Notes: a model not told the origin generated them from the sequence alone. A DNA stretch of 64,000 nt from Petrosia ficiformis (GCA_947044365.1 OX345637.1:6721201-6785200); one strand, 5' to 3'. Counted from the first letter of the stretch, positions 48,476 through 59,977 are shown. Made by a program: numbers and translations.

Positions 48476-50526
48476 AGATTCTTGGTGCCTGATACACATT
48501 ATCACATTTTTTCCTCACCAAAATGATGGCATATACTGATAAGGAGAGTTTCGATGACAAGTAGGATATCGACATGGTAGACAAACTCATGATATGTACA
48601 TCTAATCATTTCAAATCTGCATCAACTAGAACTAAGAACATCTCCCTAAGGAAAGGACCCGCATGATCTATAATTATGAATATGAGACCCGAGTTCATTT
48701 GGCCATTTCCATGGGTGAAGAGGCGATACTGGAGGGCTGTGATTTTGACTCTAACAAACATCACATGTTTTAACTAACATCTCTCTATTTCTGAATCCAT
48801 ACTTGGTCACCACAGATATCCTCTTGCTAAGCTTTTCATCATTCAGGAAACTCCGAGATGAGTTTCATGTAGTTCCAGTAACAGAAGATTACGTCCACAG
48901 GGAGGCACTATCATGAAAGATCCCCACAAGAGGCATCCATCATGGCTACTCAGTTCATACCAATTGTCTCCAGTAAGGTTTTAAATCTTCCTTTGTCTCT
49001 TCATTACAAACTGGCCAACCATTTCTAACATACTTAACTCTGGCTAGTACAGGATTTTTATCTGTCCACAGTTTAATTTGTTTAGCAGTGACAGGTGACA
49101 TTTGAAGTAGCTTCATTTTTAAAAAAGAATGGTATCCCCAGGAACTGGGACATCTGCTGGGTGATCAAACAAGGGCAACCGACTCAGAGCATCTGCATTA
49201 CTATTCTGTTTTCCTGGATGAAATACAATCAAATACTGGTAGGCACATAGACTGAGGGCCCAACGTATTAACCTGGTGGAGGCCATATTGGGAACTCCTT
49301 TAGCTTCATTGAAAAGGTAAATGAGTGGCTTATGATTCATTAAAATAGTGAACTGCCATCCATACAAGTACTGGTGAAATCGTTTTACTGCAAAAATGAT
49401 AGACAGAGCTTCCTTGTCCAGCTGGGAGTATTTCTTCTCAGCTACAGCAAGAGCACCAGCTATGAGCTGTTCTTCTCCATTTCCCAATCACATGTGAAAG
49501 TACAGCACCAATTCCTTGTGATGATGTATCACATGATAGAACCAACTTCTTTGCTGGATCATAATGTACCAACAACTGTTTCGATGACAGAAAATCCTTA
49601 GCTATTGTTTGGACTTGGGTGTAGTCCTTCCTCATTCAACATATGACCTAGGTACTCCATTCAGAACATATAAAAACACACTTCACTTTTCGTAATCAAA
49701 CTCCAGCAGCTTCCAAACGACTCGGCAGTACCTCCTGTAACGTACGAATATGGTCAGATTCTGAAGTCTAGGTGACTAAAATATAATCTATGTAGACAGC
49801 GACTTGTTTTACTCTCTGTAGTAAATTCTCCATTGTCCTGAAATATAGCGGGTGCTGAGGACAGTCCACGATGAGTATTAATAGTTGTATACTCCCTTGA
49901 CTTCTCAGTAAGTAGGAGTTGGTGGTATGCATGTGACAAGTCCAATTTACTAAACAACTTACCACAGGCTAGCTGAGCAAATATGTCTTCGATTCGCGGT
50001 AAAGAATACTTATCCAATGGTGACACTTGATTTATTGTCAATAATTATAGCCCCACACAACTGGACTGAACCATCTTCCTTTACACCTGGCACCACAGGA
50101 GCAGCCCCTCTACTAAACTTCACTGGTTCAATAATCAGCTCCCACCGAACTCAGAAGAATTACTCGCTTCCTGTCTGCTTCTGTAATATCATTTGTAGCA
50201 AAGACACCTTTCGAGATGATCTGTGTATACACTAACCAGTCATCAACTGCCAGGTCAAACTTGGATATTCTTCCAAAAGATGTCATCTGCTCAGGGTGAA
50301 AAAAAACTTTCTTTCTTAGTTGTCAAATATAGTAACCTTATCTTTTGGTTGAATGTATGGAAAAAAAATCAATTCTTTTGAAATCATAGACTTAGCAAAA
50401 ATTGTGGAGACAATAAACCTGATGCACAACATATGGAACAATTAATTAGAATGCATACAATACAAGACAAACATTATATCATTGTCGCACTGAATATTCT
50501 CGGTGCCTGATACACATTATCACATT
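48476..50526. repeat. short direct repeats flanking the Ty3/gypsy remnant
   Basis: GGTGCCTGATACACATTATC followed by ACATT occurs at 48484-48508 and again at 50502-50526, bracketing the retroelement remnant. These may be relics of long terminal repeats or of the insertion site. Confidence 0.45.
48780..50286 (-). pseudogene. decayed, internally deleted Ty3/gypsy retrotransposon
   Basis: Reading right to left: a gag start (MTSFGRISKFDLAVDDWL, ATG at 50286) runs quickly into reverse-transcriptase sequence (FSRGAAPVVPGVKEDGSVQL; PRIEDIFAQLACGKLFSKLD), so most of gag, the protease and early RT are deleted. RNase H follows (LSCDTSSQGIGAVL; YSQLDKEALSIIFAVKRFHQ; NADALSRLP), then a linker and the start of integrase (KSLARGYLW). 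Frameshifts and stops interrupt it. The RT active-site box reads YIDYILVT instead of YxDD, and the RNase H third acidic position reads MNHKPL instead of xDHKPL. It is therefore inactive. It lies within the 5' leader intron of GT92 copy 1. Confidence 0.85.
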
Positions 50527-50589
50527 ATGCAAACTGGCAAGCCATATATATAGACATTGCAACTTATAATCATAATACTTGAATTCCCA

Positions 50590-50900
50590 GTAAACCTGTG
50601 GCCTGCAGGGCCATCCCTATAATCGGGCCTACAGGGCCATCCCTATAATCAGGCCTACAGGGCCATCCCTATAATTGTGTCACTTACATGATTGTGCGTT
50701 GTATTAAGGAAGTTGCATCACTCCAGGGGGTTTGGTCAATTAATGGGTATGGTACACAAAAAAATGCATGCTTGAGCAGGAATTCTCAGGAAGACTAAGA
50801 GAGAATGCAAAACTGCAACTAATACTAATAACTGCTGTATATATATAGCAGAGAAAAGGTGTAAATAATATTATAATCATTTTGTAGCAATTTAGTGGAG
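50590..50900 (+). mobile_element. MITE family A copy with triplicated left end
   Basis: GGCCTACAGGGCCATCCCTA followed by TAATC occurs three times in tandem (about 50600-50672), then CACTTACATG, a diverged CAATTAATGGGTATGGTAC block and the family interior. The right end is not clearly preserved. Confidence 0.6.
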
Positions 50901-51569
50901 TTGATTATTGAGCCTTATTAACACGGTAGAAGTTTTAGTAATAAATTTTAATAAAAACTGAACGTTTTGACCCGAAGATCTTCTTCAGCAGTATAAGAAA
51001 CATAAAACCGAAACAGCTTATTTATAGATGGATATATGACAGGTGATAACAGCATGTTGATACAAAAGAAAGACGAGTATAAACAATAACAGTACAGAAA
51101 GTACAAGAGTAGAACAATGTTCTACTTTTGTACTTTTCAGCAATGATTGATAAATAGAGATTGTAAAGTAATTATTGGGTTGCCTTATTGTCAATACATG
51201 TCTATAAATATCATTATAATTATCACCCTCAAAATGATGGATAGCAACTGTGGACAAGCTATTAGTGACAGAAGGTTAGCATCATGAATATATATCTCCA
51301 TACTTTAATGGATATTCACTGAACTATAAAGGTCTCTTGTAGTTAGGGTTAAAATCTTAACAAAGTTGATGTAGTAATTTCCTCAACCAACTCTCTTTTT
51401 TTTTCCCAGGGCTTCTACTGTTGTGGGCTCACTGCCTGTCGTTAATGGCATGTAACTGTTGCAACGGAGATTGCTCGTGTGTTCAATCATTAGCAAAGAT
51501 AATAGTATTATTTCATCCCAAAAATATAAGGGTGTACAGTAAGTATTTCAAAACATGATATATCCTTAC

Positions 51570-51657
51570 CTCACACGTCTTGCCACATACAAGTTTAGTA
51601 GATCTACTGTCACTTGTCTGACTGAGCTAATGCCGTCTTAACGAGCGGAAGGTCAAA
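51570..51657 (-). other. non-coding 5' leader exon of GT92 copy 1
   Basis: GCAAGACGTGTGAG|GTAAGG on the minus strand gives a donor at 51570. The preceding ~85 nt (GACGGCATTAGCTCA, CTTGTATGTGGCAAG) are conserved in the corresponding position upstream of GT92 copy 2 (58913-59003). Joining to the acceptor at 48103 removes a 3.5-kb intron that contains the retroelement remnant. The upstream limit of the exon is inferred only from where the two copies stop matching. Confidence 0.6.
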
Positions 51658-51814
51658 ACATAGACTACGTAACAGTGATGACAAGGTAACTATTATGATG
51701 ATTTGTGCCAAGCAGCGTATAAGAATAGTAAAAAAGGGGAGGAGTTTGGCTGGCGAGACATCGACAGTACTACTGCGACGTTGTCAGTTAAACCATGCTC
51801 CACCAACATCAAAG

Positions 51815-52378
51815 ATATGATATATTCCAATGGTAAGAAGATATGCCTGAAGGACTCACCATAATGGTATAAGTTTGGTAAATATAAATGCGATTAACCA
51901 CGTTTTTGATGTTGTGTGGAAATTACCAACTCATATTCATAATGAAGACTTCTCTGCCGGTTCAGCATAATTATATATTATACTTCTTAACAGACCAAAG
52001 AAGAAGATTCCTTTTACAGTTTGTCTGCATAAAACGTTATTTGATCAAACAAATCATGAGAGAATTGTAGCCAACACGAAAGAACAGATTTTCGTTTCTG
52101 TAACTCCTTTTGGCATTATGTGAGAGACACTGTTCCTGCATGGTTCTGATATAAAGCAGTTTGGATGTTCTAACTTCACTGAAGTTCCAGTAATGTACAT
52201 GTTAAACTTCAAACTTGCACAGTGACACCTTGTAAAACAGGTCATTGGAAGAATATCATAAAACCAAAAGGAGCAGTGAGGGTTGGAATTCATAGATTGT
52301 ATACTATGGCAAAGGGTTATTCAAAGTATGATGTGCCAGAAAAACTAAGATTAATCCATCATTATTGACCTGCTGATT
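51815..52378 (+). pseudogene. GT92 pseudogene, internally deleted
   Basis: The + strand carries diverged GT92 coding sequence: a part matching the NVVYSNGKKICLKDSP region, then HKTLFDQTNHERI-like sequence, then a jump to the region around GSDIKQFGCSNF and the C-terminal part. About 300 bp covering the DxD motif are missing, and frameshifts and stops occur throughout. It lies head to head with the 5' leader exon of GT92 copy 1, some 150 bp away. Confidence 0.8.
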
Positions 52379-52786
52379 TGATATTATAATAATTATTATA
52401 TAATATGTCCATAAAATTCTGAAAAAAGTTGAAGCCAAAAAATTTACGTGCAACAAGGTTATTCATAAAGGGTATAGCTAACCAAGCATTGTTGTATGTA
52501 CATATATAGACTTGTCATGAGGCTAGAGAAATGAAGATGTAACTGTAAAGGAAGGTACTGGCTATCACAGCTAAATTGAGCTAATAATACTACATTATAT
52601 TCCATAGTTTCCCTATGATTGCCATGCTTCATTAATATAATCATGAATCATGCAAATAATAAGATTCAACCCAGTGAAAATTATAATAATTATCATTACA
52701 TGCAACATGGAATTAAAATAAATTACAGGTATATGAAAATGTATACAATAGCAAGTTTATTAGAGTTGTAACAGTAAACTAATTGA

Positions 52787-53602
52787 GCCACGATGAGAGA
52801 TTTTACATTTTTCCTATGCCCCTCCCCCCCTCAAATTCCTACACCTATAGTAAATCAACATTAATTACTATATAGTCAGTATAATGGCATGTGAGCCATT
52901 TGCAATTACGTTATAATCCACAAAAGAAAACAGTATGGTAAATTGTTTTAAAGGACAAACCTATATTAATTTTAGAGTGTATAGTAATTACAAGAATGTA
53001 AAAGAATTTTACTTCAATGACTGCTTCTTGTACATATATATATTTAGAAAATGGAGCAGTGAATGCAACAATGTTTGAAGTAATAGCACGACCTGTCTCT
53101 GTAGCATTTAGCAATGCAAAAGAGTCATCCTGATAAACAGTTTCAATACCAAACTATACAGACATCATAGCATAGTTTCATACATATATATAATTATACA
53201 TATCTTACTAACAATTTTTTTGAAGCAAATTCAAGCATAAAAATTAATTGATTCTTTTCAGTTTCTGACTACTTCACAGTTAATTAGTTTTGAGTTTTGT
53301 TTGTTCTTTATCGTTTTTATTCACAAACCAAAAATTGTATAGTCTTAAATTGATATAATTTATAGTACGTACAATTTGTATGTACTTATAGACAGATTAT
53401 AGAAATTGTATTCATTGTGAATGATCACTGGCTGACCTGATCATTCAATAGTTTTTTGGCATTGATCAATCTTGCAAGCCTACTAGCATATCCAGGATAC
53501 CAAAATGGATCAAACTGTTTGTACATTGAGTATGCGATATTCACAATGACCAAATTGTAAGGTGACTTTGATGTAACATTATTGATAAGCAGAGTTAGAG
53601 AG
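52787..53602 (-). pseudogene. second copy of the unrecognised gene, two intact exons and a damaged last exon
   Basis: Exons 53437-53602 (ending KKLLNDQ|GTCAGC) and 53013-53129 (DDSFALLNATETGRAIT...) keep open frames and splice sites. Relative to the right-hand copy the second exon has a 9-nt deletion and a 6-nt insertion, both in frame. The last exon has lost its first half to a deletion; an alternative AG (GCATAG|GAAAAATG) would give a different C-terminus. The upstream exon seen at 62858-62954 in the other copy is missing. It may be a pseudogene or a truncated, still-transcribed paralogue. Confidence 0.55.
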
Positions 53603-53869
53603 CTACATGATAAAGAAGACAGATTATAATTAATAAAACACGTAATAATGGAAATGAGAAAGATATACTAGCTGGGATTGGAAGTTTTGATCTTAGGATC
53701 TCCTGTAGTGTTCGATCTCCTATACAATTATATGCAATAGAGTGAAATTTGTAACATAATATTATTATATCTATATTATTATAATTATGTAGGCCTATTT
53801 TAGAGACATCTTCCTTCATACTCTTTTAAACATTGACAGGAATATAATATTTATGGTGATGTGGAACAA

Positions 53870-53950
53870 TGCTAAGGAGAACACTGATCCCCTAGTCAGG
53901 TGCTTTTAACTACTAAACCATGGAGCTTTAGTAGTAGAGCAAGTGTAAAT
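53870..53950 (-). mobile_element. tRNA-like (SINE head) remnant
   Basis: On the minus strand TGGTTTAGTAGTTAAAAGCA resembles a D-arm with a Pol III A-box, followed by CTGACTAGGGGATCAG, which folds like an anticodon arm. The T-arm is degenerate. The duplicate is at 62275-62350. Confidence 0.35.
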
Positions 53951-54867
53951 ACTAATGACTAGTGGCTTTGAATGATTATGATGTTTAGGCATGGACAATT
54001 GTGCAATATCTCAATAAGTTAACAACTGCATGCATGGTGATAAAACTGATAACTATTATGAATATTTCACCATCAGGAGCGTAGAGGAATATTGAGTAGT
54101 TTAGTAGTGCATTGTAGTTTACAGGATGGTCAATAGTAATGATAAATGAAGTACATACAGGTACACACACATATAATTTTATATGACTAGTTTCAATCAA
54201 GTGATCTCTATTCATGTACAGTGCCTTGGATCTTCTGATTTTGTTCCATACTAGGAGCAGATCTTGGCCGTGTTATTGTGTATACTATAAACTGACACAC
54301 CCTTTAATAACAAGTGTTGTTTTGTACGCTAGGTTCGTTTTCTTGAGTACCATTTCAAGAGTCTGCGTATGAGACTAGTACATTACTTCATGTATGTACA
54401 TGTATTAATGCTATATTGCATGAAAAGTTTAAGAGGTGTGGAGTAAATAAACATTTGCAGTTCACACCTACATGTATGTTTTGAAAAATGATAAAGTCCA
54501 CTTTTAATCATGCATTGATTTTTGAACACTGAAATACTACTTAGTAAGAAAGAACTGTCTATACCATTATCTAGTATGTATGAATGATTATTATAGTCGG
54601 TATTATATTTAATATAATATTTACAGTGTGGTTGTCGGGTCTCGATCTGAAATCAGACCAGCAAAGGTTGAGGATGTATAACAGCTGCTACATTCCTTTA
54701 CAGTTAGATCGACATTTCTCTAACCTCATGACAAGTCTATAGACTCTATACATGCACATACAACAACGCTTAGGTACTCATTGCACACGAATTTTTTGGC
54801 TCCAACATTTAAGAATTTTATGAACATATTATACCAATACATGTATCATGAAATACAATAAAATGTT
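53951..54867. other. intergenic stretch, no gene seen
   Basis: It contains the right end of the segmental duplication and an inverted fragment of its left end (about 54690-54830). Otherwise AT-rich with no supported exon. Confidence 0.4.
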
Positions 54868-55282
54868 TATGGCCCGTAGGGCCATCCCTATGATTGCTTT
54901 CCCACGGGTTCGAACTATATATATATATTTATATCTTTGTGTCACTTACGCGAGTATGCGTTGTATACGTAGTTAAGGAAGTTACATCATTCCCGGGGGC
55001 TCGGTCAATTAATGGGCGTGGCGCGTAAAAGAACGCGCGCTCAAGCTCTACAGATAAGCAGAAAGAAAGCAGTGCAGCTTACGTAGAAACTGGAACTAAT
55101 AGCTAGCTATTCTACCTGAAATATATTCTTAAAGTTCTACAAGGTTCTTTAAAAGCTAGATAATCAAAATAATAACTATAATAGGCTAATGTATTTCAGG
55201 CATCATAAAGTTAGCCATGATTACTGAATGCTGGACACCACAAAGCAATCATAGGGATACTTTTTTCTCTATATATCTTGTT
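54868..55282 (+). mobile_element. MITE family A, well-preserved copy
   Basis: It starts ATGGCCCGTAGGGCCATCC, then CTATGATTGCTTTCCCACGG. It contains TACGCGAGTATGCGTTGTAT and GGGCGTGGCGCGTAAAAGAA and ends AAAGCAATCATAGGGATAC with CTCTATATATCTTGT. The subterminal inverted repeat CCCTATGATTGCTTT / AAAGCAATCATAGGG is perfect here. Confidence 0.8.
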
Positions 55283-55440
55283 GGAAATCACATTCAAGTT
55301 GTATGTATTTAAAAACTATAGAGCTTTGAAACAGAACATCATTTACAGTAAAATGTAATACTTCTATTGACATGAAGTAGTCTATATCATCAATATCAAC
55401 ATTATAATTATGTTATAGGGTGACATAGTTACGGTGTACA

Positions 55441-55825
55441 CACTGCAAAAATAAAATTGTTAAAATAACAAATTTATTTGTTAGTACAGTTGCAAGGAAT
55501 AATTTAAATTGTAATTTAATTGGTTGTGTATGTTATTATCCATATGCTGTAATTATAATCAAATACTGTAATCTCATTATCCTTATGCTGTCTATTAGTA
55601 GAATATTTATTTTAATTGAGTTGCCAAATCTTCTTTGTGCATCTAATGTGAGATATTAGGCATTGATTATAATAGGTACATGTATCTTTTAAGTATTTAA
55701 ATATAATTAGACCAAAGCAGCTATGGCATTAGATGTATGTATCCTGAACAACCAACTAATTGTTAAATCCTTGCAACTGTACTAACCAATATCTTTGTTA
55801 TTTTGACAATTCTATTTTTACAGTG
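55441..55825. mobile_element. 385-bp MITE with ~60-bp inverted termini
   Basis: The left end CACTGCAAAAATAAAATTGT - TAAAATAACAAA - TTAGTACAGTTGCAAGGA pairs with the right end TCCTTGCAACTGTACTAA - TTTGTTATTTTGACAAT - TTTTTACAGTG, with a few mismatches. No ORF. It lies about 250 bp downstream of GT92 copy 2. Confidence 0.75.
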
Positions 55826-56072
55826 CAAAGATAAAGTTTTCACTTATGTTAAGCTTTCAGTTTACAGTTTAAGCTTTTAATTTCTCACAAATAATTACAT
55901 CGTAATTACTGTGTTGTGTATTTTATAATTATTTTACAGTAAGACAATCAAATTATATACTGTGACAAAAGAAATAATAACATTAACTAAGGTAATTATC
56001 CGAATAATTATTTATTCCAGTATACATGGTACATGCAGGTAATACATGTGAAATATGATATATTTTTATCTC

Positions 56073-57497
56073 CTAGCTGCATAGCTTCTCCTTCAATCCT
56101 TGCATTACTTCTGAAACGTATTTACTCATAACAAGATCTTCTTTTTGCTTTTCTTTGTAGGCATAATCATCTGGTCGATAATGATGCATTAATCCTAGTT
56201 CCTCTGGCACATCATACCTTGAATAACCCTTTGTCGTATACAATCCATGAATTCCAACCCTCACTGCTCCTTCTGGTTTTATGATATTCTTCCAACGGCC
56301 TGTTTTACAAGGTGTCACTGTGCGAGTTGTACGTTTAAACATTACAGGAACTTCAGTGAAGTTAGAACATCCAAACTGCTTTACATCAGAACCAGGAACA
56401 GTGTTTTTCACATCATGCCAAAAGGAGTTACAGAAACGAAACTGTGTTCTTTCAGGTCTGTCAATCTCTTTTATCAGTCCATGCCATGTAGGGTGTTTGT
56501 GAGGTACTATCACCTCATCAATATCATGAAATACTATATATTCTGCTCTATAAAATGCACGAAAGAAACAGTCATTTATGACACCATATTGGCCTATTCT
56601 TCGAATATATTTTTCACTGATGTTAAGATTCCAGTCCAGAGCTTCCACTAGACCTTCATCTACATATTTCTGTACAGTCTCTGTTATATTTTTAGGTAAG
56701 TCTTGATAGTATATTAAAATTAATTCCGCTCCTAATGCTTTATTCATCTCAATCCAGGCTGCAATAGTCTCATAATCTGTTTGATCAAATAATGCTTTAT
56801 GCAGACAAACTGCAAAAGGGACCTTCTTCTTTGGTCTGTTATTATAAAGTGGTATGTATGCTGAACCGGCAGAACAGTCTTTATTAGGACTCAAAAATAC
56901 ATACTTTGGTATGTCATGAGTTGGTAACTTGCACACTACATCAAAAACGAGGTTAATCTCATTTGGTTTTTCTTTATGTCTACCAAACTTATACCATTTT
57001 GGTGAGTCCTTCAGGCAAATCTTCTTACCATTGGAATACACAACATTACAGAAAAGTTTGGGTAATTTTTTATATGTTTCATCATGAATCACAATAGTTA
57101 TAACAGAAGGACCACCAAATGACCAAGATCGATTATCATAATGTGCAGTACGCCAGGCTTGTGTATGAGGTGCTACATGTGTCCATCTGTCTTTCAGAGG
57201 TGAAGGATGAACAGGTGAGATGAATTGGTAGAGCTGATTACTGCTGCTACTGTTGTTGGATCTAATTGGCCTTGGTTTGTACTTATAAGTTTCATTTGAT
57301 AATTTCTGTGGCTGATTATCATTAGGATTCAGACTCACATTAGTTCCACAATTTGTACCTACACAACTCAATGAATATACTGCTGGAATATGCATTTCCA
57401 CATTGCCATATTTTGAAAACCAACTTGAATATGCTAGTAAGAATAGTATGATCGAAATTATAAGTACAGACATCCAAATACTTATGTATTTCATCAC
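56073..57497 (-). CDS. glycosyltransferase family 92 (DUF23) protein, copy 2
   Basis: 474 residues in one coding exon, a close paralogue of the protein at 46629-48077. The start is MMK; the second Met aligns with the start of copy 1. Membrane anchor ~10-25, stem to ~100 (shorter than copy 1 by in-frame deletions, with NNSSSS in place of a longer run), GT92 core ~227-462 with FHDIDEVIVP (D325, D327). All the motif residues noted in copy 1 are kept, so the enzyme looks intact. A type II Golgi location is inferred from topology and family. The acceptor CCCTACAG|GTTTATCA at 57520 and the conserved donor at 58913 indicate a 1.4-kb 5' leader intron without the retroelement found in copy 1. Coding sequence and flanks are both duplicated, so this arose by DNA duplication, not retroposition. 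Confidence 0.9.
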   Translation of the reverse strand: MMKYISIWMSVLIISIILFLLAYSSWFSKYGNVEMHIPAVYSLSCVGTNCGTNVSLNPNDNQPQKLSNETYKYKPRPIRSNNSSSSNQLYQFISPVHPSPLKDRWTHVAPHTQAWRTAHYDNRSWSFGGPSVITIVIHDETYKKLPKLFCNVVYSNGKKICLKDSPKWYKFGRHKEKPNEINLVFDVVCKLPTHDIPKYVFLSPNKDCSAGSAYIPLYNNRPKKKVPFAVCLHKALFDQTDYETIAAWIEMNKALGAELILIYYQDLPKNITETVQKYVDEGLVEALDWNLNISEKYIRRIGQYGVINDCFFRAFYRAEYIVFHDIDEVIVPHKHPTWHGLIKEIDRPERTQFRFCNSFWHDVKNTVPGSDVKQFGCSNFTEVPVMFKRTTRTVTPCKTGRWKNIIKPEGAVRVGIHGLYTTKGYSRYDVPEELGLMHHYRPDDYAYKEKQKEDLVMSKYVSEVMQGLKEKLCS

Positions 57498-57520
57498 TGT
57501 GATCCAATATTATGATAAAC

Positions 57521-58912
57521 CTGTAGGGAAAGAAGTAAATTAATATAATGTGAATAGGTAGGATGGATAAATTTAGAAATTGACATGTGTAGAATCAATA
57601 AGGGATTGCAAGAACTTCTGATATTTGAGCCAGGTTGGAGAAGAGCATTTCATAGAAAATGTGTACAGGCAAATTCAGCTAAGTATCTCTCACTTAAGCT
57701 AATCTAAATATAATTTTTAACCTATATAGTTATAGTTATTCATGTCGTGACGCTTTCTGACAGGGTTAGTCTATTTATTATCATGCTTGCACTTTGCGTG
57801 ACATTCCCCGTGGGCTTGAGCACTCGGTCAGTTAATATGTGTAGTTCATAAAAGAATGTACACTCAAGTATAATAATTATGTACAAAGAAATACTTAAAA
57901 AATAATAATGCATTGATTGATAGTCTGCAAAGTAATCATGGGGACTAATGACAGCACCTACGCTATAAAAAGTAATAGGTTCTTTAACCTTCATTTGGTT
58001 ACAGGAGTTTCAACACAATTTTATTTTGTTTTGTTTTTCCTGCTCTGTAATTTTTACAAGTACTATAGTTTCATTTCATATGGACTAGTATATAATGAAC
58101 ATGTTGCATAGTAACAAAAACAGTAATACGATGAATGTAGTAGGTATAACCTATTATTATTCCTACAACAGATGTTACTTTCTTTCAGAATAATTACTAT
58201 GTACACAACTTGGGATAACAAGCCCAGTTGGGGTATATCTGATTTACAGTAACCTCACCCTCTAGCTCAGTTAAGATACAGCCCACCTAGAGGTGTACTT
58301 GTAACATAATAGGACTTAAAGTTTCATCAACAACACCACCATGCAACTTGAATCCTTACAACTATAATAACAAATCCATGAGTTATTGTAACCATTTTGT
58401 TTCTGCAGTATACTAATCAATTTCAGAATTTAACAAGTGTACATGCAACTTATGATCATAATACTTGCACTCCCAAGAAAACAATAATAATTATTCCTAT
58501 AGGGACATCCCCTATAAATTGCTTTCCACATGGTTGAACCTAATGTTTGTATGACTTACGCGAATATGCGTTGAATATATAGTTAAGAAAGTTGCGTCAT
58601 TCCAGGGGCTTGGTCAATTAATGGTTATGGTATGTAATTTGAGCAGGAAGGCTCAGGAAGAACTAACTGCTGTATATTGCAGAGAAACAGTATAATTTAT
58701 ATAAATAATATTGTAGATACTTATTACCATGTTGTAGTAATTCAGTGGAGTTGATGATTGAGCCTTAGAATTTCTATTTGTTAAAAACACAATGGGATAA
58801 TTGTATTCAGTCATCTCTAATTGCAAAGGATCATACAATAATAGTATATATTACTGGTATTTCATCGAAAAAAGATAAGGGTGTACAGAAAGTATTTTAA
58901 AATACATCCTAC
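57521..58912. other. 5' leader intron of GT92 copy 2
   Basis: Its first ~150 bp match the equivalent part of copy 1 (GTAGGGAAAGAAGTAAATTA, TTGCAAGAACTTCTGATA). The rest holds a degenerate family A fragment (about 57740-57960) and a better one (58480-58800). No coding exon. Confidence 0.5.
58480..58800 (+). mobile_element. MITE family A copy, partly decayed
   Basis: CCTATAGGGACATCCCCTAT, TTACGCGAATATGCGTTGAA and CTTGGTCAATTAATGGTTAT mark the family. The right end is missing. Confidence 0.55.
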
Positions 58913-59003
58913 CTCACACGTCTTGCCACATACAAGCTTAGTGGTTCTACTGTCCCTTGTCCGTTTGAGCTAATGCCGTCTTTTAACGAGTGGAAGGTCA
59001 AAG
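58913..59003 (-). other. non-coding 5' leader exon of GT92 copy 2
   Basis: The minus-strand donor GCAAGACGTGTGAG|GTAGGA at 58913 is preceded by ~85 nt similar to 51570-51657 (GACGGCATTAGCTCA, CTTGTATGTGGCAAG). It would join the acceptor at 57520. The transcription start is not resolved. Confidence 0.6.
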
Positions 59004-59180
59004 ATATGATGTTCCCCCACTTCTACAGGTATTTGTGCCGAACAGAGTATCAAAGTGGCTAGTCTCGTCCCACGCCTACCAGCGAAAGAAGGTCTGGTAA
59101 ATCATAGACGTATTTGTAAGGAATGGGGTGTTGGTATGAAATTATCTAAGGTGTGATGAAATGAATATCATTTAATTAGT

Positions 59181-59561
59181 TAGTCTGCCATGGCGTTACC
59201 GCTCCTTCGCTTGGAGGAGGAAGGGTCTGGGGACAAGCGCATGTCGTACTTGTACAAGCTGCAGAATATTTGCAGACCAATCAGATTGCCTGAATTCAAG
59301 AGCACACCCACCTAGGAAATTCACACCTTTCCATATATTTAATACATCAATAGAAGAGGGGCTAGCCTATCTAGTAAACGACGATCAGAACGTCGTGAAG
59401 ATATATCGTCTCAACAAATCATAATGATTATTGTAAATTCTCCACGTGTGTGGGCGATATTCAAGTAGCCTCACCGGTACCTTAATCAACATTCCAGCTT
59501 GTACAAGCGCTTGTCCCCAGACCCTTCCTCCTCCAAGCGAAGGGGCGGTAACGCCAGACTA
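59181..59561. mobile_element. 381-bp MITE with ~70-bp inverted termini
   Basis: The left arm TAGTCTGCC - GGCGTTACCGCTCCTTCGCT - TGGAGGAGGAAGGGTCTGGG - GACAAGCG pairs with the right arm, which ends CGGTAACGCCAGACTA. The TA at each end may be the target site. It is GC-richer than its surroundings and has no ORF. It lies just upstream of the GT92 copy 2 leader exon. Confidence 0.8.
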
Positions 59562-59931
59562 GTTCAGACTTGAGTGATCGTCCAAAAGATCGAGTTATTA
59601 TCAGGAATACAGTACCTACTCAAACATCTCAAGCAAACTTTGCATCATATATAACTCCATCCAATTTCTTTGACGGAGCCATGGAGGCATGGACCCAAAA
59701 AGAAAAGATTAAAAGAAATTTTTATAGTTCTTTCGCTGGTTGGTTATAGTCGGTCATATAGCCATGCCCATCACGCGTTACTAGCTAAAGGCCAACGTCC
59801 ACAGCTTGTTGTAAACAGTAGGAGCAAGAGAAGACAGTAAAGATGGTATAACTATATATACATGCAGCCATGTACCTACAATTATACTACATGTGTACTG
59901 CAGTAATGATGTTGATAGTCTGATGTAAATG

Positions 59932-59977
59932 AATAGCAGTAGTGGTCAGGACTGCAGTCCTGACCACTACTGCTATT
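59932..59977. repeat. 46-bp perfect palindrome
   Basis: AATAGCAGTAGTGGTCAGGA runs into CTGCAG and then its exact complement, with no spacer. Perfect symmetry over 46 bp with no AT bias is unusual in this window. Confidence 0.9.

Larger units (their letters stand above)
52411..54110. repeat. segmental duplication, left copy (partner ~60001-62520)
   Basis: Long colinear similarity to 60001-62520 in the same orientation covers the unknown-gene exons, the CAAGCATTGTTGTATGTACA block and the GGAGAACACTGATCCC block. The left copy is shorter through deletions. A third, inverted fragment of the start (CTAACCTCATGACAAGTC) lies near 54690-54830. Confidence 0.75.
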
